A stretch of 64,000 bases of DNA, from contig CM066290.1 in NCBI GenBank assembly GCA_033816765.1, forward strand, positions 1,364,001 through 1,428,000, read 5' to 3'. How positions within the stretch are numbered: position 1 is the first letter of the stretch; each line of letters starts with the position of its first letter. Of this stretch, positions 1 to 10,288 are shown in pieces. This DNA is from Nothopassalora personata. Its lineage: Eukaryota > Ascomycota > Dothideomycetes > Mycosphaerellales > Mycosphaerellaceae. The position numbers and the translations under genes are program-made. The notes under the pieces are model-generated. The model searched no databases. It was not told where the DNA came from and worked only from the letters and a program-made list of their open reading frames with translations.

Positions 1-294
1 CTTCTCCTCTTTGATGGGCCAGCCGTGCTTCCACTTGGTGTCTTGGCCGAGGGATCTCGAGATGGAGTTGAGGCAATAGTCTTGGACGTCGCCGTGAGGT
101 GTGGTGGGAGCAAGGATTTCGAGAACGATGGCGCAGACGACGACCTGCTTGAAGGAGGGATGAATCTCGCCATTGCGAAGAGCAGCTTTTAGATAAACCC
201 CCCAAGAAGCTCCAGGACAGCTCTCTCCGTGCCGCCAATGACACCGAGCTCGCAGTTGTTGAAAGTCCCTGATGAGTGTTCGACGGGAGATCAG
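1..294 (-). CDS. Possible 3' coding segment running off the left edge, unrecognised
   Basis: The minus strand is open in one frame from base 294 to the window edge, about 98 codons. The conceptual product has normal fungal codon use and a plausible composition, including GEIHPSFKQVVV and later QDYCLNSISRSLGQD. No Met start lies in the open stretch, and the upstream in-frame TAA is at 295-297, so it would have to be an internal or 3' exon. I recognise no family. The adjacent plus-strand sequence holds a decayed transporter fragment, so this could equally be chance openness in degraded DNA. Low confidence. Confidence 0.28.
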   Translation of the reverse strand, partial: MISRRTLIRDFQQLRARCHWRHGESCPGASWGVYLKAALRNGEIHPSFKQVVVCAIVLEILAPTTPHGDVQDYCLNSISRSLGQDTKWKHGWPIKEEK

Positions 295-666
295 TTACCG
301 AAATTTGCGGGAAGAGGTCGGCGCCAAGACGTCGGCGTCTGCTTTTTCTGTTTAGCCGCCACGGCCGCCAAGAGCCACTTCGCCTCACCTGCTCTTGCAC
401 AAGATCCATGTCAAAACGCGAACGCCACGCGTCTGCCATCGCATTGCAGCAGCATATGCGGGCTGCATATCCACATGGCCATGCGCCACGAGAAAGGCTG
501 ATGATGAAGATGCCGGCAAAGATGGCCATATAGGTCAAGTAAAAGTCTTCCGTATATCTCCTTCGTGTACGCGTCTTCCAAAGGTCTCTACCAAGGTCTC
601 TACCATTTCGTATCATCCATCATGTTCAACATGGACGCCGACTCCAAGCACGTCAAGCACTCCACG

Positions 667-957
667 GAACGCAACGAGGTCCGCACCGCATGCGTCGCGA
701 TTGCGAACATGATTGGGAATACAGCGAGCGTGTACGGAAGTTACATGTACCCCAGCTCGGCTGCACCGCAGTATGTCCCGGGTGGAAGTGCAAATACGGT
801 AATTTGTTTGCTTGTGGCCGGGTTGGCGTTGACGTTGAGATGGTTGCATATAAGAGAGAACAAGAAACTTGAAGGGCGGAGACGGAAGCGACTGGTGATG
901 TTGCAGAGGGAGAAGAGAGGAGAGCTGTGGGCTTTAGATATGTGTACTAAATCATGA
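667..957 (+). pseudogene. C-terminal fragment of an MFS anion:cation symporter-type transporter (Dal5/TNA1-like)
   Basis: About 97 codons match the last part of Dal5/TNA1-type major facilitator transporters (allantoate, nicotinate and related anions). What is seen is a run of the form AIANMIGNTASVYGSYMYP, then PQYVPGGSANTVICLLVAG (final transmembrane helix), then a charged tail LHIRENKKLEGRRR. Family members have about 450-500 residues and 12 helices, so only the last two helices are present. Upstream frames show none of the earlier helices, and the preceding 100 codons do not read as transporter sequence. I infer a truncated relic rather than a functional gene. It ends with a TGA stop. Confidence 0.6.
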
Positions 958-1632
958 CGCAGTTAAAGAAATGCTAGTCGCTGGCCTGATTATAAACCTT
1001 CGACTCGTCTCTCTCTCGCCGGTAATGTCGTCGTGGTTTATGTTCGGCATCAAGTCCCACCACATGCAAAAAGACAATCGTCATCGACCGGACAGTCTTC
1101 GACCAATGGGCATACCCAAAAAAGACCCATATTCGAGGGTGGGTTTGTCAGACAGCCCATGCAGCTGTCCAGGGAGAAATTCAAGCCAATAGCGCATTAC
1201 CGCTACACCGTCCAGTTGATGACGATCGCTAGAGTCTAAAGGAGTTTGCTGGTACGTATAGCTACAGTCACCACGTGATTCACGTGAAGCTGGCGGTTGC
1301 TCTAGCGACTCGCATGTGATCGCCAAGCCCAGAGCCTCCTAGATCCGTCTACGAGAATGATCTCTGCATCCAGCACTTCTTTGATTCTCAAATCTTAGAC
1401 TTAGTTCTCTTATATTTCTAATTAAAACAATTTGTTCGAGTCTGTGAATCGTACTGCTCCCGAGGTGCAGATGATCTTTCCGGCCTGACGGTAATGTTTG
1501 CAAAACGCCGCCACACAGCGCTAAGTGAACGTCGGAGGGGTCCAACATCGCCGTCCACTGATCATCCTCTTGCCTTGCTCTTCCACCCTGTTCTGCCCAA
1601 AGACAGCATCAGCGTGCAGCTTTCAACCCAAC
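958..1632. other. Intergenic stretch with no supported gene
   Basis: Only short overlapping frames on both strands without family resemblance. An AT-rich segment around 1,390-1,435 is the only compositional feature. I see no tRNA, rRNA or repeat. Confidence 0.5.
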
Positions 1633-2187
1633 ATGACCAATCCACTAGGCTACGAACCAATGCCTGCGGAAGAAGGCCGAGCATTCATGGCATCGCAAGT
1701 CTGCAGCATCCATCACAACAACGAAATCCAGATATATCCTGGGAGCTCAGCCCAGCAGACCAAATCCAGCGCCAAATACGTGAAGAGGGACACCGGAGCT
1801 AGAGGTTCCGGGTTCGCGATTTATCGTACTACCTCCAACAACGATGGCCGACTAGACCGAATCCATCAAAAGACTGCAGTCCCACATGTACGCCACGTTC
1901 GTTCGAATGGATTGGCGGTGAAGAAAATTCTCAAAGAAATTCTTCCCCTCACAATCTTCGACGATCGCGAGCAATTCGACGACGCCAGCAGCACTCAGCC
2001 TGTTCGTCAGCACTGTCTGCAATGCCCCATCGCAGCGCAGCGTATCGAGCCGAAAAGTGGCAGCAGGAGAACCGGCCCAGTCTCATCGTCATCGGCCGTA
2101 GTCCTCGCTATCGCTACCGCGCTCGTGATTGATGCCGGGTCCCTGCAGGCTGCGATCTGTCTTACACGAAGCTCCAACGCCTCCTGA
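1633..2187 (+). CDS. Hypothetical protein, weak support
   Basis: A 184-codon open frame begins at an ATG in a reasonable fungal context (caacATGacc), starting MTNPLGYEPMPAEEG. The same frame is open back to 1,525. The product has no motif I recognise; near its C-terminus there is a short hydrophobic run (VVLAIATALVI). The neighbouring sequence on both sides lacks coding signal and a relic transporter lies upstream, so this may be a spurious frame. No intron with a good donor and acceptor improves the model. Treat as a candidate only. Confidence 0.25.
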   Translation: MTNPLGYEPMPAEEGRAFMASQVCSIHHNNEIQIYPGSSAQQTKSSAKYVKRDTGARGSGFAIYRTTSNNDGRLDRIHQKTAVPHVRHVRSNGLAVKKILKEILPLTIFDDREQFDDASSTQPVRQHCLQCPIAAQRIEPKSGSRRTGPVSSSSAVVLAIATALVIDAGSLQAAICLTRSSNAS

Positions 2188-2750
2188 ACTGGATACATCG
2201 ACGACAGGCTGGTGGGTCAAGTCAGTTGACAAGTCATGGTATCTGGGCCGCAGCCTAGGCCGCGACATCGAGCACTATCCATCCGGTCATCGAGGGGTTT
2301 AGAAAAAGATCAACAGCACTGGCCGGATGGCCTTTCCAACGCGTCAAGGAAGACACGAAAGGGAGTGATGCCTGTGATGAGCAGTAGGTCGAGGAACATT
2401 GGTGAAGGCATCGCTGCTAACAGCACGCAATCACTTCGCCATCAAGCCAATGGCGATTGTCGAGGCATGTCAGCTTTGTATTAGTCAATACTCGTCAATG
2501 AGAGCAGCTATTCAGCGTTTTGCTGGTAACGGCACAGAGTAGAGCAGACCGGCGCACTGCCCAGACAATCCCGATCGAGATCATGATACCATTCCATTCC
2601 TCAACCTGATAAGACGGCATCCGTGGACGCAAGGTCGTTAGCACATACGTATAATATACACCCAATGATACCTCCACCCCAATAAGCCAGGGCAAGGCAC
2701 AACGCCTCGCCCTTTTCATTCGCCCACTCGCTCGCACAAAAATGCTATCG
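2188..2750. other. Downstream region of DRS2, nothing identified
   Basis: Sequence between the weak ORF and the DRS2 stop codon. Uninterrupted minus-strand frame from the DRS2 body continues into it only because the DRS2 intron can be read through. It probably holds the DRS2 3' UTR. No repeat or RNA gene seen. Confidence 0.5.
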
Positions 2751-5700
2751 CTATCGCCTCGAACTCGCCATCTCACCATACCGTCCTCTTTCCCTCGTAG
2801 TATCATAAGCCTGCAACACTCTCGCCTGACTCTCATCCGTCTGCGAGAAAGCATATCCACGCTGCTTGCGCATCCTTTGTACCTGTCGGACTTTGCGGAT
2901 GGCCTTTTGGAACTGTTCCATTCTGTTTGAGACATTAGCGAGACTCTCAAGAGTATGGGAGAGAGGGCCACATACCTCGGCCGGTAATCCTGAATGTTAT
3001 ACTTCTGGATCTCCTGGACGTGGTGATACGCTTGCGGGTAGTACATGCGCTTGGCATATTTCCACGCAAAGTCTCGTAGCAAGCAAAGCATGGGTAGGAT
3101 GACAACGCCCATGAGCCAGAATTTTGCGTCCGTAAGGATAACGGGAAGGATGTTGGAGTATTCTGTGGAAATGCCGAGCTTGGGCGCTACGGTGGCGTAG
3201 ACGGGCAGGAAGATGAACCAGACTGCCAGACTTCCCGGGATGGCGATGACGGTGTACTTCGTCCAGATGTTTGTGATGAGGGCGGCCTTCAGGAGGACGG
3301 TAACGAGACCGGCGGTGTACAAGGATGTTCCCCAAACCCAATGGCCGGCAATCTTACCATTAGAGAGGACGCCATCGCGCCAGTAGATCGCTTCACTGAC
3401 GAAGTATAGGACGAGCGAATGGAAGAAACCATTCCCAACCCATGACCAGAAGTTGTGCGTGCGGAAGAAGATTCCCTTCTGACTCATCTGGTAGAGTTGT
3501 GGGTAGCGATCCAATAATCGTGCGTTCACGAACTGATCGAAAATGCCCAGGACGAACGGCGGCATCGCGGTGAAGATGACGTTGAAGAATGACAAGGTCC
3601 ACGATTCGTAGATGACCTGCCCGGAGAAAGCATTCTGGAAGGAGTACCAGAACTGCGTGATGAAGAGTGCGGTATTCTTGTAGTAGAAGTACAGAATGAC
3701 TTTGCTAATGCGTTGGTACGACCAGGCGCCGTGGACGAGGAGCAGTTTGCGGAGGAAGCGGAACTGTGCGATGGACACATCGGCGGATCGAGCAGCTTGC
3801 AGACCTTCGACACCTGAGATACCGATGCCGATGTGGGCGGCCTGTATCATAGAGACGTCATTGGCACCATCTCCGATGGCGAGGAGAATGCTCTTCATGT
3901 GGCGTTTGACAAGCTTGACAACCAGAGCTTTCTGCAGTGGAGACACGCGACAGCAGATAACTGCCTTACACATTACTGCCAGGTCCAGGAAGAGCCTTTC
4001 GAGATCCTTCTCGAGTGCGTACGTCAAACTCTTGCCATCGACGACGAGCGCCAAAGTCTCCATCTCGATGCCACCCGCACGTTGTGAGTTGATAGCATCG
4101 AGCTTCTTCTGTATGTTTGCTCGAGTGTCTGCAGCATTCTCTTCGTTAATGATGAGCAGAGTCATATCTTCGCTGATGAGCTTGCAGGACATCCCGATGT
4201 TGATAGCAGTCTCTTGCCTGTCTCCAGTGAGGACCCAGACTTTGATGCCAGCAGTTTGTAGGGTATGAATCGTATCCGGCACGCCATCCTGTAGCTTGTC
4301 CTCGATAGCCGTCGCTCCGAGCAGAGTGAGGTCGTGTTCAATGATCTCGGCAGCTTTGTCGAGCTCTTCTGCACGGTTACCGCTCACAGTGGTCTGCGCC
4401 GTGTTGAACACATCCCACCACTCACGGAACTCCGAATCCGGGATCTCGCGCACCGCCAAACATAGTGTACGCAGACCTTCAGCAGCATACTCTTCTAGAT
4501 GTAGTAGTGTCCTCTCAACCATTTCGTCGCGCATGGCCAGCCGTTCGAGAATGACGGTATCGGCACCTTTGATGTAGCATCGGATCTTGCCATCAGGACA
4601 TCGGTAGATACAGCTCATTCGTTTCCTGGTGGAGTTGAACTCACAGACAGCCAAAAGCTCATAGTCGTACTCCTGCCCACCGACCTCAATCGTGACCAAT
4701 TTAGGCTTACGAGCCATGAATTTGTAGCCCAATTGTACGGCCCCGTCCACTAAAGCACCTTCATCGGGTGAGGCAGCTTGATACTTGATCTCGCCAGGCT
4801 TTTCTGCGTTCACTTCCGGGATGACCGTGTGGCATGTCGAGAGTAAGCTCAGGAAGTGGTGTATCGTCTCGCTGTTCTGTCCATCCCTTCTGTGCCTCTC
4901 GAGGCCTCTGAAGTCGTAGATGCCTGTTCCACTTTCGTCACCTTCGACAATTCTGCGATCTTCTGGAACGTCGTCTGCGTACTGCAGTCCGCCGATGCTG
5001 CATTGCCTGAACTCCATCATATTGCAAGTCAGGGTGCCAGTCTTGTCGGAGAAGATGTACTCCACTTGGCCAAGTTCTTCAACTAAAGAACTCGTCCTGC
5101 AGTTCGCCGGTGTGTCCGTCTCCGGATAGTAGATGTCGAGGTCGCTGCTAATCAAGAAAGCTTGGTAGTACTTGATGATTTCCACCGTGACGAACAGCGA
5201 AATGGGGACCAAATTTGAGTACAGGATCCAGTAGGTGAAGATGTCGCTGAAGAATCGCTGGGCGGGGTGGACGGATGAGTACTGCAGGAACCAGAGTTTC
5301 TTGCCGACGGTTTGTCGTACCACAATGTCTCCAATGGACGATATGATTGACAGAATGACCAGGACTCCACCAAGCATAAGAATCTGTGTGTTCACTCTGC
5401 GTTCGACATTCGTCCGCTTGATAGGCGTGGCAGTGGCGTTGCGCATGAGCTTCGTTTCGTGACCGGTGAATACCACCACTCCATGTATCCAAGGTGTGTT
5501 GCGTAATGTTGCGCCACGAAGTAAGAGTTGATCCGGTTGCAGTGGCAACTCTTTCTCGCCGCCTCCGGCTTGCATCGTCAGGGTGGCCTCGTAAGTGTAA
5601 AGGCTGCTGTTGGGCTGCTCACTTCGAATCCGGCCTCCTACTCGCGCCAGCTCAGCAGAAGACACAAGATCTGCAGTCTCTGGAATACCTTGCTTGATCT

Positions 5701-6892
5701 TCAGATTCGTCTCTCCGTCCAGGTTTGCAGTCTCGATGTAGCACAGCGCTTCTGGTTCAGATGATGCCAGCAGAACAATATCTGCGGGAAATGGCTCTTC
5801 AGACTCCACTCGCACAAGGTCGCCAACCTTGATGTCAATCCACTTGACGTCCTGGAAAGTAGTCCCCCGCAACGCTCGCGCCTTGCTTCTGTTGAGCTGA
5901 CTGTCCTGGGACCTTCGCCTGTTGTCCTCCACAATCTCCTTTGCAGCTGAGACTAAAAGCACTATGCCCAGGGGTACAATCGTGGTATACCGATTCGTCG
6001 GGCTGATGTCGGGAATCTGCTGTAGAATGGCTGTAAACAAGAAGAACAAGTTGGCGTACTTGCTGAACTGCTCAAACAAGAACTTGGGCACGAAAGTCGC
6101 AATGTTGTACTTTGTCGTCGAAACGTGGTTGTCCACATACTTGTTCTGCGCATTCGCGGGAGGGTTGTTGAGGTGAATGATTCGCGGTCCCAGGCTCGCA
6201 GGATCCACCTTGTTCCGGCCGAACTTGAACTTCGAACCGGATGTTTTCCTAGCAGCGGGGGTTTCAGTCGCATCGTTCAGCGTGTCCACGCCTCCACTGC
6301 CCAAGTCTCGATGCTCCCGCTGCTTTGTCAGGGGCAGATCCATCTCGCTGTAATCTGGGCCCATGCCAAGTGTGTTCTTCACCCTCCCCATTATGCCGCC
6401 TCCTAAGCTCATGATGCTGTTGCGATTCCTGTGCTTGCTACTCCCATGCTGTATCGGCGTCTCGGGCATGCTGTCCTCGTCTATTCTGCCGCCCGCGGCA
6501 TAATAGCCTCCTTGCGTCGAGTAGCCGTCGTCGTCAATGTCTGAATATCGCTGGTAGTGGTTCAGTCCGGAGGTCTGGGAAACGTTGCGCCCTGTCTCTC
6601 CCAGCGCGGGCGGTCTTTGAAGTCCATGTTGCGCGCTTGAGTACCCTGGTCCACCGGGCAGGGGAGTCACAGGAACTTGCGAGCCGACAAAGTCATCGTG
6701 CGAAGTGCTGATGCGGCCTGCGCTGCTCGAATGTGCCATGTCATAGTCGTGGAGGATGCGGTCGTCTGGCACGGGTGGAGGTGGAGGTGAAGGGCGTCCG
6801 GAGTGGGATATGGGGCCTTCATCGTCGTCCAAGCCTAACAGATCGTCGTGCCTGCTGGGCTGGTTGTGCGGATATTGTGGTCTGCCTGCCAT
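2751..6892 (-). CDS. DRS2: Phospholipid-transporting P4-ATPase (flippase), DRS2 type
   Basis: Flips aminophospholipids to the cytosolic leaflet in late Golgi and secretory membranes; known family members work with a Cdc50-type subunit. The joined model has 1,362 residues. A disordered, Pro/Ser-rich N-terminus (about 1-220) is followed by the P4 start block NKYVDNHVSTTKYNIATFVP, the actuator DGET at 392-395, the phosphorylation motif DKTGTLT with Asp616, the hinge GDGANDVSMIQ and a C-terminal membrane region. One 53-bp intron lies at 2,923-2,975 (GTATGT...ACAG). Splicing it gives IQDYRPRMEQFQ and a basic C-terminal tail ending SSRR at a TAG at 2,751-2,753. Reading through the intron instead gives a long unrelated tail to 2,495, which I reject. 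Start chosen at MAGRPQYPHNQ, typical of fungal DRS2. Confidence 0.95.
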
Positions 6893-7423
6893 TCCGGACA
6901 GGCCCCCGGCGGTGCTGGCCTGCCAGTCGCTACGACCGTTTTGCTACCATCGACAGCCCACTCTCCTGCGCCAAGCCCCTCCGACAAGACTTTCTCCGAA
7001 TGTCCAGGGAATGGTGCGCTCGTCGGAGGTGGAGTCGTGCGTCGGTATAGATTCTTTCCAGGCAGTGAGTGCTTTCGCTTCAGGCTTCAGGGTATGAGCT
7101 TGGAAGTCTAAGAACCGAGCGACTGTCTGGGGATGATCTGGGCCCTCGTCGCAATGAGGCTGCCTATCTGCTCAATTGCTGGGCGGAGCGCGAATGGGAG
7201 CCTTCAAATTGTCGCTGTCGATGTGCTGCTTATTACGTCGCTGCGCCTCCAATGCGCCGTTGCAGCAGCGCCCAGTCTTGGTATTCGCGCGCTGCAGCAG
7301 AAACACGTGCAGACGACACAACATAGGGCTGGCGAACCAGTGCCGAGGCTCCAGCCTCCCAGACATAGCTACCGACTCATCACCTACCTCATCCACGACA
7401 GCCTGTCATCAAAAGCAGACACA
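6893..7423. promoter_or_regulatory. Divergent intergenic region between DRS2 and the small membrane protein gene
   Basis: About 530 bp separate the two start codons of oppositely transcribed genes, so both promoters and 5' UTRs must lie here. Several overlapping frames are open in the plus strand because of GC-rich composition, but none resembles a protein. I cannot identify a specific factor site with confidence. Confidence 0.45.
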
Positions 7424-7708
7424 ATGATGGCTTCTACCCAAGCATTGCGACGAGGAATAGCTCGTACATCGCGATTCCCTTTCCCGGAACATTCACAACG
7501 CCGAACCTTCCTCGGCTTACAACGAACACCACCTCCATCCTCGCCTGTGATGGCTGCATTGGTAGCCCAGGGCTTGGCAGTAGTGCTGCTGGCTGATTAT
7601 GGCCTCGCGACCCTCACAAACCGGCCGACGACAGTACGATCTGTTGCGCAAACTGCTGGGTACTGGCTGGATCCGCCTGAGTTTGAGAAAGTGCATGGGA
7701 AGAAGTAA
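7424..7708 (+). CDS. Small predicted mitochondrial membrane protein
   Basis: A 94-residue protein from the ATG in acacaATGatgg. The N-terminus is rich in Arg, Ser and Thr without acidic residues (MMASTQALRRGIARTSRF), as in mitochondrial presequences. A hydrophobic segment, about 43-62 (VMAALVAQGLAVVLLADYGL), could span the inner membrane once, and a short polar tail ends VHGKK. I do not recognise the family; the organisation resembles small accessory subunits of inner-membrane complexes, but that is inference. The frame is open upstream to 7,133, but the chosen ATG gives the presequence directly. It is divergent from DRS2 and convergent with the PROPPIN gene. Confidence 0.6.
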   Translation: MMASTQALRRGIARTSRFPFPEHSQRRTFLGLQRTPPPSSPVMAALVAQGLAVVLLADYGLATLTNRPTTVRSVAQTAGYWLDPPEFEKVHGKK

Positions 7709-7893
7709 GAACACGAAGGAGACTTGCAAGCAGGAAGGAGATATCTTTGGCGTAAGGTCATACCATATCATGGCGATGCTTTCATATAAAAAGGGCGGCA
7801 TGGTCTAGGAGGAACGCCGGCGACTTGCAGACATTCTGGATCATTCGACAACTCATCCCTATACGAACTCGTCCAAAGTCCTCACCCTCCAGG

Positions 7894-9432
7894 TCACTCC
7901 GCGAACTGTCGCGTGAGGTACTTCCTAAAGCCTCTATTGATCAACACCCATCCACCCGAAGCCAGTCCGTCATTTCCTGTAGCAGGAACCAACGAGAACA
8001 TCTCCCACCTCGGATCACTACCTCCACCGACCACGTAGATCGTGGCTCCGTCGTCATCGCTCGAGCCCTGTTCAGCAGATGCAAAAGTCATGATCCCCTT
8101 TGGCGGCCTTCCGGTGGGGTCGTTAGGCAGTGGCGGGATAGGATTCTTCACTCGCTTCTTGGTGCCCGTTGGTGTCATGGTCCAGCTATATGCAGGTCCA
8201 CCTTGCCAATGCGGTGGATCCTCGCCAGTGTAGAAAGGTGCGGAGGCCACACTACGCTGGTCTTTGAACACTCGAGGAGCGAATGGACTGGCTTTCAGAG
8301 CCGCGATGGCAGAGACTGCTGCGTCTCGGGCGGGTGGTGTCGCTGACGATGGCGGAGGGCGCAGGCCGTAGTACTCTTGAACGCTGCCTTGATAAGCTGT
8401 GCCGACTCCGCCTGCGATGGCTGTCGACCGAGATGGGGAAGATCGTCCGGCAGAGATTCCTGAGACAGAGTCTGCATCGAAGTTGGTGCCAGAGAGTCGA
8501 TGTCCTGCGTAAGACTGCGACTTGCGATGTTGCCGCTCCCCTCGGGGGGCTAGCTCAGCCGGGTCGGCAGGTCTCAAGTCGAACACATGGAGTGTGCCTT
8601 TGTCGCTGGTAGATGCCACGAATCTGTTCCCTGGACTAAAAGCCAGACACTGTATGATTGCGTGATCCATGCCTCTTCTGTGTTCTGCAATCTGATCAAG
8701 CGTCTTTGTGCTGTATACGCGGATAAGCGTCCCTTGTTCGCTAGCAGTTGCCAGCAGTGAAGCGTCGCTGGACAATGCTAAGCATCGTAGAGACGAGTTA
8801 TGTGCTCGCGCGACTCGCTTCGTGCTGCCGCCGCTTGACTTCAGGGATATGAGCTGTACTTGGCCCACACTCTGCGCGGGTAGTGCCAGGAGGTCGTTAG
8901 TCAGGCTTGCCACCGCGAAAGGGTTTGAAGCTGTCTTATGCAGAGAGTGTACTGCATTTGGTGCGTCAAGGATGACGTCTTGGAGTCCGACATCTGTGTC
9001 TTGAGAATCCGAGTCATCGCCTGGAGGTGTTGGTGGCGCTCGAGGAGGTGTCTTTTGATACTGGAACACGATCGTGCGCTCTTCAAGCACGACTACCAGC
9101 CATTTCGATGTAAGGCGGAGACCGAGGACAGGTTCGTGGAAGTCGAAGCGTGTCACTTCGCCGTCAGTGACAGTATCCCAGAACACAACAATGTTAGGGC
9201 CTCCGATTGCACTCTTGTGACTGCACACGAAAGCGTAGTACCTGTCGTCCAGTGCTTCCGCGATGGTGATGACACATTCGAAGGGAAGATTTGTGGTCGT
9301 TAGGCAGTTGTCAGTGCGGAATACTCTCAACCCGTCGTTCAGGCCAGCGCAGAAGCGCTTCCTTGAGCATGAGTAGGATACAGATAAGACGTTGGCATTA
9401 ACCAGTGGTTGAATAGCTTGCCGTGTATTCAT
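7894..9432 (-). CDS. HSV2: PROPPIN-family WD40 protein (HSV2/WIPI-like)
   Basis: PROPPINs are seven-bladed beta-propellers that bind PI3P and PI(3,5)P2 on endosomal, vacuolar and autophagic membranes. This intronless 512-residue protein starts MNTRQAIQPLVNANVLSVSY and shows family blocks: GLNDGLRVFRTDNC, VVFWDTVTDGEVTRFDF and HNSSLRCLALSSDASLLATA followed by GTLIRVY. The lipid-binding signature, usually F/L-R-R-G, reads HRRG at 251-254: both Arg residues are kept but the preceding hydrophobic residue is His. A long polar loop (about 126-155) and a second one rich in Ser/Pro/Ala (about 300-430) interrupt the propeller. The absence of ATG18-specific regions and the overall order favour HSV2/WIPI3-4 over ATG18, but the subfamily is inference. 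Confidence 0.87.
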   Translation of the reverse strand: MNTRQAIQPLVNANVLSVSYSCSRKRFCAGLNDGLRVFRTDNCLTTTNLPFECVITIAEALDDRYYAFVCSHKSAIGGPNIVVFWDTVTDGEVTRFDFHEPVLGLRLTSKWLVVVLEERTIVFQYQKTPPRAPPTPPGDDSDSQDTDVGLQDVILDAPNAVHSLHKTASNPFAVASLTNDLLALPAQSVGQVQLISLKSSGGSTKRVARAHNSSLRCLALSSDASLLATASEQGTLIRVYSTKTLDQIAEHRRGMDHAIIQCLAFSPGNRFVASTSDKGTLHVFDLRPADPAELAPRGERQHRKSQSYAGHRLSGTNFDADSVSGISAGRSSPSRSTAIAGGVGTAYQGSVQEYYGLRPPPSSATPPARDAAVSAIAALKASPFAPRVFKDQRSVASAPFYTGEDPPHWQGGPAYSWTMTPTGTKKRVKNPIPPLPNDPTGRPPKGIMTFASAEQGSSDDDGATIYVVGGGSDPRWEMFSLVPATGNDGLASGGWVLINRGFRKYLTRQFAE

Positions 9433-10288
9433 TTTGCCGGGTGATGGCCGTCACTCTTCTTTAAAAGTGGCTTCTTTTGCTCTTTGGTTGGGTGTGACGC
9501 CCGTCTCGATCAGTCTGATGACGCTCATCCACCAGACATTATTGCAGTTCTTCCCTGACCGGAATCACGAAGCCATAAGGCGGGTGTGGCGTAAGTGCTC
9601 AGTGCTCAGGATCGGTGCTATCTCAAGAACCCAGCAGCCGATCGGCGGTCTGTAAGAGGGACAGTACCAACAGACTGATGTCAATTTCTCTTATCGAGAA
9701 AGTGTTACTTATCAAGAAAGTGTTAGGACGATATTAGTGACCAGAATATATCACATGCCCGAAGCAAGCATGGACGACGACTGGCACGAGCCACATGGCG
9801 CTTGGCCCCAGACATCTCCAATCGGTTCCTGCCGAAGTTGCCAAGACACTTAATGCCCCTTTGCTCTTGCAATGGACCAGCATCCGGCCCACGCTTCCGC
9901 ATTCGTCGACGGTCGACCTGCCTGCGCGGCTTGAACACGACACAACCACCGCCTCACTCGCTACACTCGCAGCTTTCCTCATCCCAACGCCGACCGTGTC
10001 ATCAGGCGCTCCGAAGCACGCACGTGAGAATGTAAGTCACACTCCCACATGGCAACAAGAGTTACATGGCCAGCCATTGGCAGGGGGGCTGCCAACTGTC
10101 CACTCTGAAACCAAACCACTGGCATTGGACTTCGTCCTTGGCCTTGCGCGATGATCACCAACTCCGCATGGGACGACATCGCTAACAAACTGGTGGCAGC
10201 TCACGGCAATCAGCTCCTCCTGAGTCGCATCAGAACATCGACCCGCTTGCACAGGATAGCATCCTCGCGGCAGACTTCAGACAGCGCC
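9433..10288. promoter_or_regulatory. Divergent intergenic region between the PROPPIN and septin genes
   Basis: About 850 bp separate two divergent start codons. A 17-bp direct repeat with one mismatch (ttatcgagaaagtgtta) occurs at 9,691-9,707 and 9,709-9,725. Frames open around 9,795-10,154 have no family resemblance. The septin frame is open upstream to an ATG at 10,151, but that extension is not septin-like. Confidence 0.45.

Noticed and set aside
2495..2750. Read-through C-terminal extension of the DRS2 frame
   Set aside because: It depends on ignoring a good 53-bp intron; splicing gives the conserved C-terminal tail and an earlier stop.
3696..4268. Plus-strand ORF of 190 codons opposite DRS2
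   Set aside because: Antisense shadow of a strongly conserved coding region.
10151..10288. In-frame upstream Met extending the septin by 46 residues
   Set aside because: The extra residues do not resemble septin N-termini, and the downstream ATG directly precedes the conserved polybasic region.
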